A stretch of DNA of 64,000 bases. It comes from Pseudohongiella spirulinae (GTDB lineage Bacteria; Pseudomonadota; Gammaproteobacteria; Pseudomonadales; Pseudohongiellaceae). The translations under genes and the position numbers were made by a program. The number at the start of each line of letters is the position of its first letter. Position 1 is the stretch's first letter. Positions 45,452-56,022 of the stretch are shown piece by piece. Where the stretch lies: assembly GCF_001444425.1 (NCBI RefSeq), contig NZ_CP013189.1:620001-684000 (forward strand). Direction: 5' to 3'. The notes beneath the pieces are model-generated. The model was not told the DNA's origin. It was given only the letters and a program-made list of their open reading frames with translations, and ran no database searches.

Positions 45452-47989
45452 ATGCCCAGACAGAAAAAACCCGGTAAATCCAATAATCCCTCCTTTATAC
45501 ACGACCCCTTTGCCAGCCGCGAGGCTGAAAAATACGAAAATCCCATCCCCAGCCGCGAGTTTATTCTGGCGGTAATGGAAGAGATTGCCGAGCCCATCAG
45601 CTATGAAGCGCTGTGCGAGGCCTTTGAGCTGTCTGGTGACGAGGATCAGGCGGAGGCGTTGCGCCGCCGGCTGATTGCCATGAGCCGCGACGGGCAGCTG
45701 ATCAGCAACCGTCGGGGCGTCTACGGCCTGGTGGACAAGATGGAGCTGGCCAAGGGCCGGGTGCAGGGCACCAAGGACGGCATGGGTTTCTTTATACCTA
45801 ATGATGGTTCGGGTGATTTGGTATTGCCGCCGAACGAGATGGCGCGTCTGTTTGATGGCGACATTGTGCTGGCGCGGGTGGCGGGCGTGGACCGCCGTGG
45901 TCGTAAAGAGGGCATGGTGGTCGAGATTCTGGAGCGGCGTGTTACCCAGGTGGTGGGCCGCTTCTATAAGGATGAGGGCTTTGGCCTGGTGGTGCCGGAC
46001 AATCGGCGCATCAGCCATGAGGTGATCATTCCGGAGAAGGATACGCGTAACGCGCAGGATGGCCAGTTTGTGGTGGCGGTCATCCGCAATTACCCGGACA
46101 AGCGCCGCAAGGCGATTGGCGAGGTCACCGAGATTCTGGGTGATCACATGGCGCCGGGCATGGAAATTGATGTGGCGCTGCGCAGCCATGGTATTCCGCA
46201 TGAGTGGCCCAAAGAGGTCACCCAGTCTGTCAAAGGCCTGAAAGAGGAAGTCAGCAAAGACGATCACGCCGGGCGGGTGGATCTGCGCGAGCTGCCCTTT
46301 GTCACCATTGATGGTGAGGATGCCAAGGACTTTGATGATGCAGTTTATTGTGAGCCCGGCCCGCGTGGCACGGCAAAACTGTTTGTGGCCATTGCGGATG
46401 TATCGCATTACGTGAAGCCTGACTCGGCGCTGGATGAGGAGGCGCAGAATCGCGGCAACTCGGTCTACTTCCCCGGTCATGTGGTGCCGATGCTGCCGGA
46501 GGTGCTGTCCAACGGTCTGTGCTCGCTGAAGCCCAAAGTCGATCGTCTGGTGATGGTCTGCGAGATGGAGATCGGGCGCACTGGCAAGGTCAATGATTAC
46601 AAGTTTTTTGAAGGTATCATTCACTCGCATGCGCGGCTGACTTATACCGAAGTGGCCGAGATGCTGGAGGCGCCGGACAGTGAATTGCGTGAGCGTTCAC
46701 AAACCCGCCTTCGCAGTAAGTATGCCGACGTGTTCCCGCACCTGGAAGTGCTGTACGGCATCTATCAGAAGTTGTCTGAGGCGCGAATGAAGGCCGGCGC
46801 GCTGGATTTCTCCAGTAATGAAACACGCATTGTATTCGGTGAAACCCGCAAGATCGCAGAGATTGTGCCGGTGGTTCGTAACAGCGCGCATCGTCTGATT
46901 GAGGAGTGCATGCTGGCGGCTAACGTGTGTACGGCCAGGTTCCTGGCGGAGTCCGGCCTGCCGGTGCTGTACCGTGTGCATGAGGGGCCCAACACTGACA
47001 AGCTGGAGAATCTGAAGCTGTTCCTGCGCGAACTGGGGCTGGTGCTGACCAAGTCGCTGAAACCTTCTCCGCAGGACTATCAGCGCGTGCTGCAGGCTAT
47101 TGAAGGGCGTCCGGATGCGCACCTGATCCAGACCATGCTGATTCGCTCCATGATGCAGGCAGTGTACCAGCCGGACAACATCGGCCACTTTGGGCTGGGT
47201 TTTGTCGCCTATACTCACTTTACCTCGCCGATCCGCCGTTATCCGGACCTGCTGGTACACCGTGCCCTGCGCTACCTGATTCGTGCTGGCAAGCAGAAGG
47301 CCAATACCCGCGCGGTCAAGGGTGCGGCCAAGCTCAACAAGCGGGAGATCTATCCTTATCAGGCCAAGGACATGGTGCATTTTGGCGAGCTCTGTTCAAT
47401 GACTGAACGGCGCGCCGATGCCGCCAGTTATGATGTGCTGGACTGGCTGAAGTGTGAGTACGTGCAGGATCGGGTAGGTGATGAGTTTGAAGGCACCGTC
47501 AGCTCGGTCACCGGTTTTGGTCTGTTTGTGCAGCTAAATGATATTTATGTTGAAGGCCTGGTGCACATTACCGCGCTGCAGAATGATTATTATCAGTTTG
47601 ATCCGGTGCGGCAGCTGCTGCGCGGTGAACGCAGTGGTGTCACCTATCATATGGGTGATTCGGTGCGTGTGCGGGTCGTGCGAGTGGATCTGGATGAGCG
47701 CAAGATTGACCTGCAGATGCTGGATGGTCATCCGGCCGGCAAGGGCCCGTCGCGCGGCAGAAAATCAGGTGAGAGAAAGGCTGCAGCTGGCAGAAAAACT
47801 GCCGAGGGCAAAAAGTCTGCCGCGGGCAGGAAGACGGTTGAGGGTAAAAAACCAGCCGGGAAAAAACAGGCGGCTGGCAAAAAGGCCGCGGGTGGCCGCC
47901 GGGCTGCGTCACGCAAGTCCCCGGCAGGCGCAGACAAACCCGCCGGCAAGGGCGGTCGCAAGCCGGCTGGCAGATCGCGGAGACGCTGA
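45452..47989 (+). CDS. rnr: Ribonuclease R
   Basis: An 845-residue 3'-5' exoribonuclease. In order: N-terminal winged helix, two cold-shock-like RNA-binding domains, RNB catalytic domain with Asp-Gly-Glu-Asp-Ala-Lys-Asp-Phe-Asp-Asp (metal aspartates), and an S1 domain ending near residue 755. Residues 760-845 are a highly basic Lys/Ala/Gly/Arg tail with an 11-residue repeat (Ala-Ala-Gly-Arg-Lys-Thr-x-Glu-Gly-Lys-Lys), a longer version of the basic tail that binds structured RNA and ribosomes. It degrades structured RNAs and takes part in tmRNA quality control and cold adaptation. Stop overlaps rlmB by one base (TGATG). Confidence 0.98.
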   Translation: MPRQKKPGKSNNPSFIHDPFASREAEKYENPIPSREFILAVMEEIAEPISYEALCEAFELSGDEDQAEALRRRLIAMSRDGQLISNRRGVYGLVDKMELAKGRVQGTKDGMGFFIPNDGSGDLVLPPNEMARLFDGDIVLARVAGVDRRGRKEGMVVEILERRVTQVVGRFYKDEGFGLVVPDNRRISHEVIIPEKDTRNAQDGQFVVAVIRNYPDKRRKAIGEVTEILGDHMAPGMEIDVALRSHGIPHEWPKEVTQSVKGLKEEVSKDDHAGRVDLRELPFVTIDGEDAKDFDDAVYCEPGPRGTAKLFVAIADVSHYVKPDSALDEEAQNRGNSVYFPGHVVPMLPEVLSNGLCSLKPKVDRLVMVCEMEIGRTGKVNDYKFFEGIIHSHARLTYTEVAEMLEAPDSELRERSQTRLRSKYADVFPHLEVLYGIYQKLSEARMKAGALDFSSNETRIVFGETRKIAEIVPVVRNSAHRLIEECMLAANVCTARFLAESGLPVLYRVHEGPNTDKLENLKLFLRELGLVLTKSLKPSPQDYQRVLQAIEGRPDAHLIQTMLIRSMMQAVYQPDNIGHFGLGFVAYTHFTSPIRRYPDLLVHRALRYLIRAGKQKANTRAVKGAAKLNKREIYPYQAKDMVHFGELCSMTERRADAASYDVLDWLKCEYVQDRVGDEFEGTVSSVTGFGLFVQLNDIYVEGLVHITALQNDYYQFDPVRQLLRGERSGVTYHMGDSVRVRVVRVDLDERKIDLQMLDGHPAGKGPSRGRKSGERKAAAGRKTAEGKKSAAGRKTVEGKKPAGKKQAAGKKAAGGRRAASRKSPAGADKPAGKGGRKPAGRSRRR

Positions 47990-48780
47990 TGGCCGGGCAG
48001 GACTGGATAGTCGGCATACACGCCGTTACGGAATTGCTGAAGAGCAATCCGCAGGATGTGCTGGAGCTGCTGTTGCAGCAGGACCGCACCGACAGGCGAC
48101 TGGATGAGGTGCGTGAGCTGGCTGCGCAGCTGGGCATCAAAACCCGACAGGTAAGCAGGGATGAGCTGGAGAAGCAGCTTTTGGGCGCTTCAGCAAAAAA
48201 AGCGGGTAACAGGAAGCGCGCCGAGCGCATACCGGTGCATCAGGGCGTCATCGCTCTGTGCCAGTGGCGAGATAACACCAAAGACGAAGCCTTTCTGACA
48301 AAACTGCTCGACAATCTGGCGCATCCCCCTTTATTACTCGTACTGGATGAAATCACCGATCCGCATAATCTGGGCGCCTGTCTGCGCACGGCTGATGCGG
48401 CGGGCGTTGATGCGGTCATCGTCCCCAAAGATAACTCAGCGCCCATGAACCTGACGGTGCGCAAGGTCGCCAGCGGGGCAGCTGAAAAGGTCAATCTGGT
48501 GGCTGTCACCAATCTCAGCCGCACGCTCAATGCTTTGCAGCAACGCGGTGTCTGGATTTACGGCACCGCTGGCGAGGCCGATCAGACGCTGTATCAGGCC
48601 GATCTGAAGGGGCCGCTGGCGCTGGTGATGGGATCCGAAGGTAAAGGTATGCGCCGGCTGACCCGCGAACACTGCGATTACCTGTTGTCCATCCCCATGG
48701 CCGGCGCAGTCAGCAGTCTGAATGTGTCGGTGGCCGCCGGCGTGTGTCTGTTCGAGGCAGTCCGCCAGCGCTCAGCCTAA
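47989..48780 (+). CDS. rlmB: 23S rRNA (guanosine-2'-O)-methyltransferase RlmB
   Basis: A 263-residue SpoU-class knotted methyltransferase. N-terminal substrate-binding domain starts Gly-Ile-His-Ala-Val; catalytic motifs are Asp-Pro-His-Asn-Leu-Gly-Ala (1), Gly-Ser-Glu-Gly-Lys-Gly (2) and Ser-Leu-Asn-Val-Ser-Val-Ala-Ala-Gly (3). It modifies G2251 in the ribosomal P loop. Coupled to rnr by a one-base overlap. Confidence 0.97.
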   Translation: MAGQDWIVGIHAVTELLKSNPQDVLELLLQQDRTDRRLDEVRELAAQLGIKTRQVSRDELEKQLLGASAKKAGNRKRAERIPVHQGVIALCQWRDNTKDEAFLTKLLDNLAHPPLLLVLDEITDPHNLGACLRTADAAGVDAVIVPKDNSAPMNLTVRKVASGAAEKVNLVAVTNLSRTLNALQQRGVWIYGTAGEADQTLYQADLKGPLALVMGSEGKGMRRLTREHCDYLLSIPMAGAVSSLNVSVAAGVCLFEAVRQRSA

Positions 48781-48801
48781 GGGCCGGCTGCCAAATAGCC
48801 A

Positions 48802-48830
48802 TTGCATCGCCGGGCAATCTTCTCTACAAT
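48802..48830 (+). promoter_or_regulatory. Promoter of the rpsF operon
   Basis: TTGCAT (48802-48807), spacer exactly 17, TACAAT (48825-48830). The leader before rpsF is about 105 bases; a GGCC-GGAA-GGCC hairpin (48849-48860) lies at its start and could take part in S6:S18 autoregulation, which I cannot confirm. Confidence 0.7.
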
Positions 48831-48942
48831 GCACGACCCCTGAATTCCGGCCGGAAGGCCTGTTCACGGGTATTAACTGTTAACTCCTTGTCTTACCGAT
48901 GTGTTTTTAAGCCCGGAAGACTTATTGCCGAAAGGAGTCTCT

Positions 48943-49419
48943 ATGAGACATTACGAAATTGTATTTGTAGTTCATCCTGATCAGAGCGATCAGGTTCCTG
49001 CGATGGTCGAGCGTTACACGCAAATGATCACCGAAAGCGGTGGCAAGATCCATCGTCAGGAAGACTGGGGCCGCCGTCAACTGGCTTACCCGATCAACAA
49101 AATTCACAAAGCCCACTACATCCTGCTGAACGTTGAGTGCGGCCAGGAAGTGTTGGACGAAATCGTTACTCTGTTCCGTTACAATGATGCGATTCTGCGT
49201 AACCTGGTCATCAAAACAGATGGCCCGGTCACTGAAGAGTCTCTGATCCTGAAAGGTGAGCGCGAGAGCCGTGAGCGTCGTGCCCGTGCCGAGCAGAAGC
49301 GCCGTATCGAAGAAGAGGCCGCTGCCCGTGAAGCCGCTGAGAGCGATGATTCTGATGACGACGAAGACTATGATGACGACGTCGATTCAGATGATGACAG
49401 CGACGACGACAACAACTAA
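48943..49419 (+). CDS. rpsF: 30S ribosomal protein S6
   Basis: A 158-residue S6 protein from ATG 48943, with AAAGGAG just upstream; the upstream GTG start is rejected. The conserved core ends near residue 100. Residues 134-158 are an extended acidic tail, 17 of 25 residues Asp or Glu. E. coli S6 ends in glutamates extended by RimK; this tail ends Asn-Asn and is aspartate-rich, so acidity is encoded instead. First gene of the S6-S18-L9 operon. Confidence 0.98.
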   Translation: MRHYEIVFVVHPDQSDQVPAMVERYTQMITESGGKIHRQEDWGRRQLAYPINKIHKAHYILLNVECGQEVLDEIVTLFRYNDAILRNLVIKTDGPVTEESLILKGERESRERRARAEQKRRIEEEAAAREAAESDDSDDDEDYDDDVDSDDDSDDDNN

Positions 49420-49446
49420 TCACTGAATTTGTAAAGGATACTGACT

Positions 49447-49677
49447 ATGTCACGTTTTTTCCGCCGTCGTAAGTTTTGCAAATTTACGGCAGAAGGTATC
49501 GACCAGATTGACTACAAGGATCTGGAAACACTGAAGGCCTATATCTCTGAGACAGGCAAGATTGTTCCCAGCCGGATTACTGGCACTAAAGCACGTTATC
49601 AGCGCCAACTGGCGACCGCCGTCAAGCGCGCGCGCCACCTGGCTCTGATTCCGTACACAGACAGCCACAACGTATAA
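49447..49677 (+). CDS. rpsR: 30S ribosomal protein S18
   Basis: A 76-residue S18 with the normal length, basic N-terminus and Ser-Arg-Ile-Thr-Gly-Thr-x-Ala-x-Tyr-Gln-Arg core. It pairs with S6 on the small-subunit platform; both are encoded together, 27 bases apart. Confidence 0.98.
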   Translation: MSRFFRRRKFCKFTAEGIDQIDYKDLETLKAYISETGKIVPSRITGTKARYQRQLATAVKRARHLALIPYTDSHNV

Positions 49678-49715
49678 GGCGTCCCGCCGCGGCGGGGCTA
49701 CGGTAAACGGTTACT

Positions 49716-50573
49716 ATGCGGGGTTTGGCGCAGTACGCAATGAACGGTCGCCGACAGGCGATCATCGCATCGGTGCTGTGCGGCATTATACCCCTGGTGA
49801 ACATGCTCAGTCCGGCTCTGGTCGGCCTGGTGTGTTTAAGACACGGTCCGCGCGAGGCCTTACTGGTAGCAGCCTGGGCGGTACTGCCGCTGATTGGCTG
49901 GGCCAGTATGGGCGACCTGACACCTCTGGTGTTGATGGTCGGGGTCACAGTGCTGGCGACAGTGCTGAGACAGGCAGGTTCATGGCAAACGACGCTGCTT
50001 GCAGCTATTGCGGTTGGCGTTGGTGCCGAGATGGTGCTGCGGCTGCGCCCGGAGTTTCTGGACCTGCTGCAGCAGCAGGTGTCACTGTTTTTTGACAGTG
50101 CCGACATGCCTGAACAACCGGAGATTCCGGCTGATGTCATGCGCAATGCGCTGATCAGTGTATTCGGCGTCATCCACATGTTTGCGGCCATCTGTCTGCT
50201 GATGGTGGCCCGCTGGTGGCAGGCGGTGTTGTATAACCCGGGTGGTTTTCAGCGTGAATTCCACCAACTGCGCTTCAAGCCGGGTGTGGCGCTGCTACTG
50301 GTTCTGTTGTTTATACTGGCCAGTTTTGGAGTAACCGTATTAACCGGCTGGGTCATGTACTTTTTGATGCCCCTGTTTTTTGCAGGCATCGCACTGGTAC
50401 ACGGTCTGGTAGGAATAAAGAAATTGTCGCGGCTTTGGTTGGTGGCGTTTTATATGCTGATGCTGAATCCGCCTCTGACACAGTTGCTAGCGGTTGCCGC
50501 GTTGCTGGACAGTTTTTACGACTTCCGGCGCCGGGCGGCACCACCGCCGGATGATGAATCTGGGATTAATTGA
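49716..50573 (+). CDS. Membrane protein encoded between S18 and L9
   Basis: A 285-residue protein with about seven membrane segments. A hydrophobic membrane protein occupies this position in Pseudomonas-like genomes. It may belong to the DUF2232-like group; function unknown. It lies between rpsR and rplI in the same transcription unit. Confidence 0.85.
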   Translation: MRGLAQYAMNGRRQAIIASVLCGIIPLVNMLSPALVGLVCLRHGPREALLVAAWAVLPLIGWASMGDLTPLVLMVGVTVLATVLRQAGSWQTTLLAAIAVGVGAEMVLRLRPEFLDLLQQQVSLFFDSADMPEQPEIPADVMRNALISVFGVIHMFAAICLLMVARWWQAVLYNPGGFQREFHQLRFKPGVALLLVLLFILASFGVTVLTGWVMYFLMPLFFAGIALVHGLVGIKKLSRLWLVAFYMLMLNPPLTQLLAVAALLDSFYDFRRRAAPPPDDESGIN

Positions 50574-50583
50574 GGATCTAAAC

Positions 50584-51030
50584 ATGAACGTAATTTTGTT
50601 GGAAAAAGTGGGCCGTCTGGGCAATGTCGGCGATCAGGCTGCTGTTAAAGCAGGTTACGCACGTAACTTCCTGTTCCCGCAGGGCAAGGCTGTACCGGCT
50701 ACTAAAGCGAATCTGGCAGACTTTGAAACCCGTCGCGCCGAGCTGATGGCTGCGCACAACGAGAAAGTGGCTGCGGCCCAGTCTCGTGCTGCCAAGCTGA
50801 AGGAAATGCGCATTGAAATAGCTGTCAACGCCGGCGATGAAGGCAAACTGTTCGGTTCAGTCGGTACCCGCGACATCGCTGATGCGGTTAATGCGGCTGG
50901 CGGCGACATCACCAAGGCGGAAGTTCGACTGCCGCTGGGCGTGATCCGTGAAACCGGCGAATGGGAAATCACCATCGACCTGGGTTATGAAGTAGAAGAA
51001 GTGATTACACTGGCCGTTGTGCCTGCGTAA
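50584..51030 (+). CDS. rplI: 50S ribosomal protein L9
   Basis: A 148-residue L9 from ATG 50584 (GAGG upstream), with the N-terminal Met-Asn-Val-Ile-Leu-Leu-Glu start, long central helix and C-terminal domain. An upstream in-frame start at 50494 lies inside the preceding gene and is rejected. Last gene before a strong terminator. Confidence 0.98.
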   Translation: MNVILLEKVGRLGNVGDQAAVKAGYARNFLFPQGKAVPATKANLADFETRRAELMAAHNEKVAAAQSRAAKLKEMRIEIAVNAGDEGKLFGSVGTRDIADAVNAAGGDITKAEVRLPLGVIRETGEWEITIDLGYEVEEVITLAVVPA

Positions 51031-51091
51031 CACGCCACTGCGCAAAGAACCGCCCGGAGGTTGTGTGAACCTTCGCGCGGTGCAAGAATAG

Positions 51092-51128
51092 AGCACCGCC
51101 GTCCGCAAGGGCAGCGGTGCTTTTTTTT
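51092..51128 (+). terminator. Intrinsic terminator after rplI
   Basis: Arms AGCACCGC (51092-51099) and GCGGTGCT (51114-51121), then eight T from 51121. It ends the S6-S18-L9 operon ahead of dnaB. Confidence 0.9.
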
Positions 51129-51164
51129 GGGCGCTTTCGATCAGGGATTTCGGGAATACAGATA

Positions 51165-52532
51165 ATGGCAGAGGCTAAAGTAACGGCGCTGAAGGTGCCG
51201 CCCCATTCGGTGGAGGCAGAGCAGGCGGTGCTCGGTGGACTGATGCAGGACAATACGGCCTGGGATAATGTCGCTGAAATTCTTCAGCCTGAAGATTTTT
51301 ACCGTCACGAACATCAACTGATCTTTACGGTCATGCAGCGTCAGGTGGAGGCCAGCAAGCCGATTGATGTGGTGACGCTGGTGGAATCGCTCGATAGCCT
51401 GAACGATCTGGAAACCGCCGGTGGTGTTGAATACCTGAGCGATCTGGCCAGTCATGCACGGGGTACGGCCAATATCACCGCCTATGCGCAGATTATCCGT
51501 GAGCGGTCGACGCTCAGAACGCTGATCCGTGTCTCCAACGAAATCTCCGATAACGCGTTTAACCCGGCTGGCCGGCCGGCCTCCGATGTGCTGGACATGG
51601 CTGAACAAATGGTGTTCAAAATTGCCGATAACCGGGCCCGTGATGGCGGCCCGCAGCAGGTCAATCCGCTGCTCACCAAGGCCGTAGAAAAAATTGATGA
51701 GCTGATCAAATCCAAGGGCGGTATTACGGGCTTGTCGACTGGCTATATTGATCTGGATAAAAAGACTTCCGGTCTGCAGAAGTCTGATCTCATTATTGTT
51801 GCCGGTCGTCCCTCCATGGGTAAAACCACCTTTGCCATGAACCTGGCTGAGCATGCCGTGCTGCATCAGGATATGCCGGTACTGGTATTCAGCCTGGAGA
51901 TGCCCGCCGAGAGTCTGATTTTCCGTATGCTCAGCTCGATTGGCCGGATTGATCAGAGTCGATTGCGCAGCGGCCAGCTTGAAGACGAAGACTGGCCCAA
52001 GCTGACTGCGGCCATTGCCAGGCTCAAGGACCGCCCGCTGCTGATCGACGACACGGTAGGTCTGAGTCCAACTGAAATGCGCGCCCGGGCCCGGCGTGTT
52101 GTGCGTGAATATGGTGGGTTGGCGCTGGTCGTCGTCGACTACCTGCAACTGATGCAGATTAAAGGGTTTGGCGACAACCGCGTGGGCGAGATTTCGGAAA
52201 TTTCCCGCTCCCTGAAAACCATGGCGCGGGAGTTCAATTGTCCTGTGATTGCTCTGTCGCAGCTCAACCGGAGTCTTGAGCAGCGTCCCAACAAGCGGCC
52301 GGTGATGTCTGACCTGCGCGAATCAGGTGCTATCGAGCAGGACGCGGACATCATCGCCTTTGTATACCGCGATGAAGTCTATAATGAAGACACGCAGGAC
52401 AAAGGGGTGGGGGAGATTATTATCGGCAAGCAGCGTAACGGTCCGATAGGAACGGTGCGACTGGGCTTCCTGGGACACTTTACACGCTTCGAGAATCTCG
52501 CCCGACCTGATTATGATGACAGCTATGCCTGA
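51165..52532 (+). CDS. dnaB: Replicative DNA helicase DnaB
   Basis: A 455-residue hexameric helicase from ATG 51165 (in-frame GTG/ATG sites upstream overlap the terminator and are rejected). N-terminal domain about 10-110, linker helix, then RecA-like domain with Walker A Gly-Arg-Pro-Ser-Met-Gly-Lys-Thr (214-221) and Arg-Glu-Ser-Gly-Ala-Ile-Glu-Gln-Asp. It unwinds DNA at the fork. Its end overlaps alr by 20 bases. Confidence 0.98.
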   Translation: MAEAKVTALKVPPHSVEAEQAVLGGLMQDNTAWDNVAEILQPEDFYRHEHQLIFTVMQRQVEASKPIDVVTLVESLDSLNDLETAGGVEYLSDLASHARGTANITAYAQIIRERSTLRTLIRVSNEISDNAFNPAGRPASDVLDMAEQMVFKIADNRARDGGPQQVNPLLTKAVEKIDELIKSKGGITGLSTGYIDLDKKTSGLQKSDLIIVAGRPSMGKTTFAMNLAEHAVLHQDMPVLVFSLEMPAESLIFRMLSSIGRIDQSRLRSGQLEDEDWPKLTAAIARLKDRPLLIDDTVGLSPTEMRARARRVVREYGGLALVVVDYLQLMQIKGFGDNRVGEISEISRSLKTMAREFNCPVIALSQLNRSLEQRPNKRPVMSDLRESGAIEQDADIIAFVYRDEVYNEDTQDKGVGEIIIGKQRNGPIGTVRLGFLGHFTRFENLARPDYDDSYA

Positions 52533-53694
52533 CTCATTACCTGAAGATTACACCCTGTTGTCTGCGCATAGCTGGGCTGATATTGACCTGTCGGCCGTGC
52601 AGCACAATTTCAGGCGGGCCAGGGAACTGGCACCTGCCAGTCGTACCTGCGCTGTTGTCAAAGCCAATGCTTACGGACATGGCGCACCGCGCATCGCAAC
52701 CGCTTTGCAGGAAGTGATGCGGCCGGATGATCTGTTTGCGGTAGTGACCTTGCGTGAAGCCCTGAGTCTGCGACAGTACATCGCCGACCGCCCGATTCTT
52801 CTGATGCGCGGTCCACTGGATGCCAACGAGATGGCGACAGTTTTACAGCAGGGTTTTTACTGGGTGCTGCACTCGGACTGGCAGCTTGGTCTGTTGCAGC
52901 AGGCCTGGCAAAAGGGGCTGCGTCCGGCCGGCGGTAAATTGCATGTCTGGCTGAAGACCAACACCGGCATGAGTCGGCTGGGGATGCCCATGCCTGAGGT
53001 GCCGACGATCTGGCAGCAGATCAGGGACCTGGATGCCGGTGCTGAACTGGTATTGATGTCGCATCTGGCCTGTGCGGATGATATGGAAGAATCGCTGACG
53101 CCGCGGCAGTTACAGAATTTTAAAACGCTGGCGCAAGACCTGGGTCTGACAGATGGCCATCATTGCACACTTGCCGCATCAGCCGGCATCCTGAATTGGC
53201 CACAGACTCACTTTGGCATCGTGCGCCCCGGCATCATGCTGTACGGCGCTTCCCCCATGATAGGCCGGGAAGGTCCGGATGAGGGGCTGCAACCGGTAAT
53301 GAATCTGAAGTCACGGCTGATTGCTGTGAATCAGGTGAAAGCAGGCGATACCGTGGGTTACGGGGCGACATTTACGGCGCCGCAGGATATGCAGATTGGT
53401 GTGATCGGCATTGGCTATGGTGATGGCTATCCTCGTCACGCGCCCACGGGCACGCCGGTGGTGATTCATGCCCGGGACCAGGCCTGGGATGCCACACTGG
53501 CGGGACGGGTGTCCATGGACATGCTGACGGTAGATCTGACCGGCATTCCTGCTCTGGCCGGTGATGAAGTCCTGTTGTGGGGCCAGGCCTGGGGTGCCTC
53601 GCTGCCAGCTGATCGGATTGCACGGCTGTGCCACACCATCGCGTATGAGCTGTTCTGCCAGATTACGGCGCGCGTCGAATACAGATACCGGTAA
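52513..53694 (+). CDS. alr: Alanine racemase
   Basis: A 393-residue PLP enzyme interconverting L- and D-alanine for peptidoglycan. PLP lysine is Lys50 in Val-Val-Lys-Ala-Asn-Ala-Tyr-Gly-His; the second catalytic residue is Tyr in Gly-Tyr-Gly-Ala-Thr-Phe (about 275-280). Start at ATG 52513, overlapping dnaB; ATG 52525 is an alternative. Confidence 0.97.
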   Translation: MMTAMPDSLPEDYTLLSAHSWADIDLSAVQHNFRRARELAPASRTCAVVKANAYGHGAPRIATALQEVMRPDDLFAVVTLREALSLRQYIADRPILLMRGPLDANEMATVLQQGFYWVLHSDWQLGLLQQAWQKGLRPAGGKLHVWLKTNTGMSRLGMPMPEVPTIWQQIRDLDAGAELVLMSHLACADDMEESLTPRQLQNFKTLAQDLGLTDGHHCTLAASAGILNWPQTHFGIVRPGIMLYGASPMIGREGPDEGLQPVMNLKSRLIAVNQVKAGDTVGYGATFTAPQDMQIGVIGIGYGDGYPRHAPTGTPVVIHARDQAWDATLAGRVSMDMLTVDLTGIPALAGDEVLLWGQAWGASLPADRIARLCHTIAYELFCQITARVEYRYR

Positions 53695-53701
53695 GGGAGT
53701 T

Positions 53702-55078
53702 ATGGCAAAAACCAAAACCGCCTATGTCTGCTCAGACTGTGGCTCGGAATTCAGCAAGTGGCAGGGGCAGTGCGGCGCCTGCAAGGCCTGGAATACGCTG
53801 ACGCGGATTTCACTGGGGGCGGAAAATGCCTCGCCGGCGGTTAAGGCTGATTTCCGTCGCCAGGGTTACGCGGGCCAGACCTCGGTCGCCGTGCAGGACC
53901 TGTCCGAGATTGATGTTGAAGCTGTGCCACGTTTCAGCTCCTCCATGAGCGAACTGGACCGAGTGCTGGGCGGCGGTCTGGTGCCTGGCTCGGTGATTCT
54001 GATCGGCGGTAATCCCGGTGCCGGCAAGAGCACGCTGCTGCTGCAGGTGATGTGTACGCTGGCGCAGAGCATGCCCGCCATGTATGTCACCGGCGAGGAA
54101 TCTCTGCAGCAGGTCGGCATGCGGGCCAGGCGTCTGGAGCTGCCGGAGAAAAATCTGAAAATGCTGGCTGAAACACAGGTTGAAACTATCTGCGAGCTGG
54201 CCTCTGAGGTAAAACCGGCTTTGCTTGTGGTGGACTCCATTCAGGTCATGCACAGCGGTGCTGTGACCTCGGCGCCGGGCAGTGTGTCGCAGGTGCGTGA
54301 ATGTGCGGCCTATCTGATTCAGTATGCCAAACAGACTGGCACCGTGCTGTTTCTGGTTGGGCATGTCACCAAGGACGGCACCTTGGCCGGTCCCAAGGTA
54401 CTGGAACACATGATTGACTGCTTTGTCATGCTGGAGGGCGGCAGCGACACGCGCTATCGCATTCTTCGTGGTCAGAAAAACCGCTTTGGCGCCGTCAATG
54501 AGCTGGGCGTGTTTGCCATGACCGAAAAAGGCCTGAAGGAAGTGAAAAACCCCTCGGCCATCTTCCTGGCGCGCACTGACGAAACCAGCCCCGGCTCATT
54601 GGTCATGGTCCTGTGGGAGGGCACTCGGCCACTGCTGGTGGAAATTCAGGCACTGGTTGATGGCGGGCAATCCGGCAATGCCCGGCGACTGGCAGTGGGT
54701 CTGGATCAAAATCGCCTGGGCATGTTGCTGGCCGTGCTGCATCGTCATGGTGGCCTGTTTATGGCCGACCAGGACGTGTTTGTGAACGTGGTCGGCGGCG
54801 TCAAGGTAACAGAGACCAGTGCCGATCTGGCCGTTCTGCTGGCCATCGTGTCCAGCTTCCGGGACCGTACCCTGCCCAGAGAGCTGGTGGTCTTTGGCGA
54901 GGTCGGGTTGGCCGGCGAGATACGGCCCGTGCCCAGTGGTCAGGAACGTCTGCAGGAGGCCGCCAAGCATGGATTCAAACGCGCTATTGTGCCCAAAGCC
55001 AATGCGCCCAAAACACCCATTGCGGGTATGAAAGTCATCGGTGTCAGCAAGCTGTCGGAAGCGCTTGACGCCCTCTAA
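53702..55078 (+). CDS. radA: DNA repair protein RadA
   Basis: A 458-residue protein: zinc finger Cys10/Cys13/Cys24/Cys27, RecA-like ATPase with Walker A Gly-Asn-Pro-Gly-Ala-Gly-Lys-Ser-Thr (103-111), the RadA-specific Lys-Asn-Arg-Phe-Gly motif and a C-terminal Lon-like domain. It drives branch migration in recombination. Start ATG 53702, seven bases after alr; the upstream ORF start is inside alr. Confidence 0.98.
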   Translation: MAKTKTAYVCSDCGSEFSKWQGQCGACKAWNTLTRISLGAENASPAVKADFRRQGYAGQTSVAVQDLSEIDVEAVPRFSSSMSELDRVLGGGLVPGSVILIGGNPGAGKSTLLLQVMCTLAQSMPAMYVTGEESLQQVGMRARRLELPEKNLKMLAETQVETICELASEVKPALLVVDSIQVMHSGAVTSAPGSVSQVRECAAYLIQYAKQTGTVLFLVGHVTKDGTLAGPKVLEHMIDCFVMLEGGSDTRYRILRGQKNRFGAVNELGVFAMTEKGLKEVKNPSAIFLARTDETSPGSLVMVLWEGTRPLLVEIQALVDGGQSGNARRLAVGLDQNRLGMLLAVLHRHGGLFMADQDVFVNVVGGVKVTETSADLAVLLAIVSSFRDRTLPRELVVFGEVGLAGEIRPVPSGQERLQEAAKHGFKRAIVPKANAPKTPIAGMKVIGVSKLSEALDAL

Positions 55079-55098
55079 GTCAGAACCGAAAGGATATT

Positions 55099-56022
55099 AT
55101 GGAATCTGTTGTCAGCATCAAGGGCCTGGATAAAACCTATGCAGGTGGTCATCAGGCTTTGAAAAATATCAATCTGGATATCAGGCCCGGCGAGATCTTT
55201 GCGTTGCTGGGCCCTAACGGCGCCGGCAAAACCACTTTGATTTCCAGCATCTGCGGCATTGCGCATCCGACATCGGGTGAGATTCTGGTTGATGGCCAGG
55301 ATATACAGAAAAACTTTCGCCATACACGCAGTATGATTGGTCTGGTACCGCAGGAATTGACCACAGATGCCTTTGAAACGCCCTGGGTGACAGTTAATTT
55401 CAGCCGGGGACTGTTTGGCAAGCCGGCTGACCATGCCTACGTTGAGCAGGTGCTGAAGGACGTTTCATTGTGGGACAAGCGCCACAACAAAATCATGACG
55501 CTGTCGGGCGGTATGAAACGGCGTCTGCTGATTGCAAAAGCGCTTGCCCATCAACCACGCATTCTCTTTCTGGACGAACCGACCGCCGGCGTGGATGTCG
55601 AGTTGCGCCGCGAAATGTGGCAGCTGGTACACAAATTAAGAAAGACAGGTGTCACTATCATTCTGACCACCCATTATATTGAAGAAGCCGAGGAGATGGC
55701 GGATCGCATTGGCGTAATTGCTAATGGTGAATTGATCCTGGTGGAAGAAAAGCAGGCGCTCATGCAGAAACTTGGCAAGAAAGAACTGGTGCTGGATATC
55801 AAACAGCCGCTCACGGAACTGCCTGCCAGCCTGCAGGCTTTTGCGCTTGAGATACGCAGCCAGGGACATCAATTGGTCTACACCTTTGACAGCCAGGCCG
55901 ATCGTACTGGCATTACATCGCTGCTGGATGCGCTGCGTGATCAGAACATAGTGTTTAATGATCTCAGTACCACCCAGAGTTCGCTGGAGGAAATTTTTGT
56001 GCAGTTGCTGGAGGAGGCGTAA
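55099..56022 (+). CDS. yadG: ABC transporter ATPase, YadG-like
   Basis: A 307-residue ABC-2 type ATPase: Walker A Gly-Pro-Asn-Gly-Ala-Gly-Lys-Thr (38-45), signature Leu-Ser-Gly-Gly-Met-Lys-Arg-Arg (135-142), Walker B Ile-Leu-Phe-Leu-Asp-Glu-Pro (155-161). Length and the segment after Walker B (Thr-Ala-Gly-Val-Asp-x-Glu-Leu-Arg-Arg) match E. coli YadG. Coupled to its permease by TAATG. Confidence 0.9.
   Translation: MESVVSIKGLDKTYAGGHQALKNINLDIRPGEIFALLGPNGAGKTTLISSICGIAHPTSGEILVDGQDIQKNFRHTRSMIGLVPQELTTDAFETPWVTVNFSRGLFGKPADHAYVEQVLKDVSLWDKRHNKIMTLSGGMKRRLLIAKALAHQPRILFLDEPTAGVDVELRREMWQLVHKLRKTGVTIILTTHYIEEAEEMADRIGVIANGELILVEEKQALMQKLGKKELVLDIKQPLTELPASLQAFALEIRSQGHQLVYTFDSQADRTGITSLLDALRDQNIVFNDLSTTQSSLEEIFVQLLEEA

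Noticed and set aside
45350-46630. 426-codon open frame on the minus strand across the start of rnr
   Set aside because: It is antisense to rnr, His/Gln/Leu-rich without domains, and has the composition of a shadow frame; rnr is unambiguous.
47752-47986. Tandem DNA repeat or frameshift at the end of rnr
   Set aside because: The Lys/Ala/Gly-rich repeats stay in frame to the stop and such basic tails are normal for RNase R.
51141-52148. 335-codon minus-strand frame opposite dnaB
   Set aside because: Shadow of dnaB; no motif or ribosome site.
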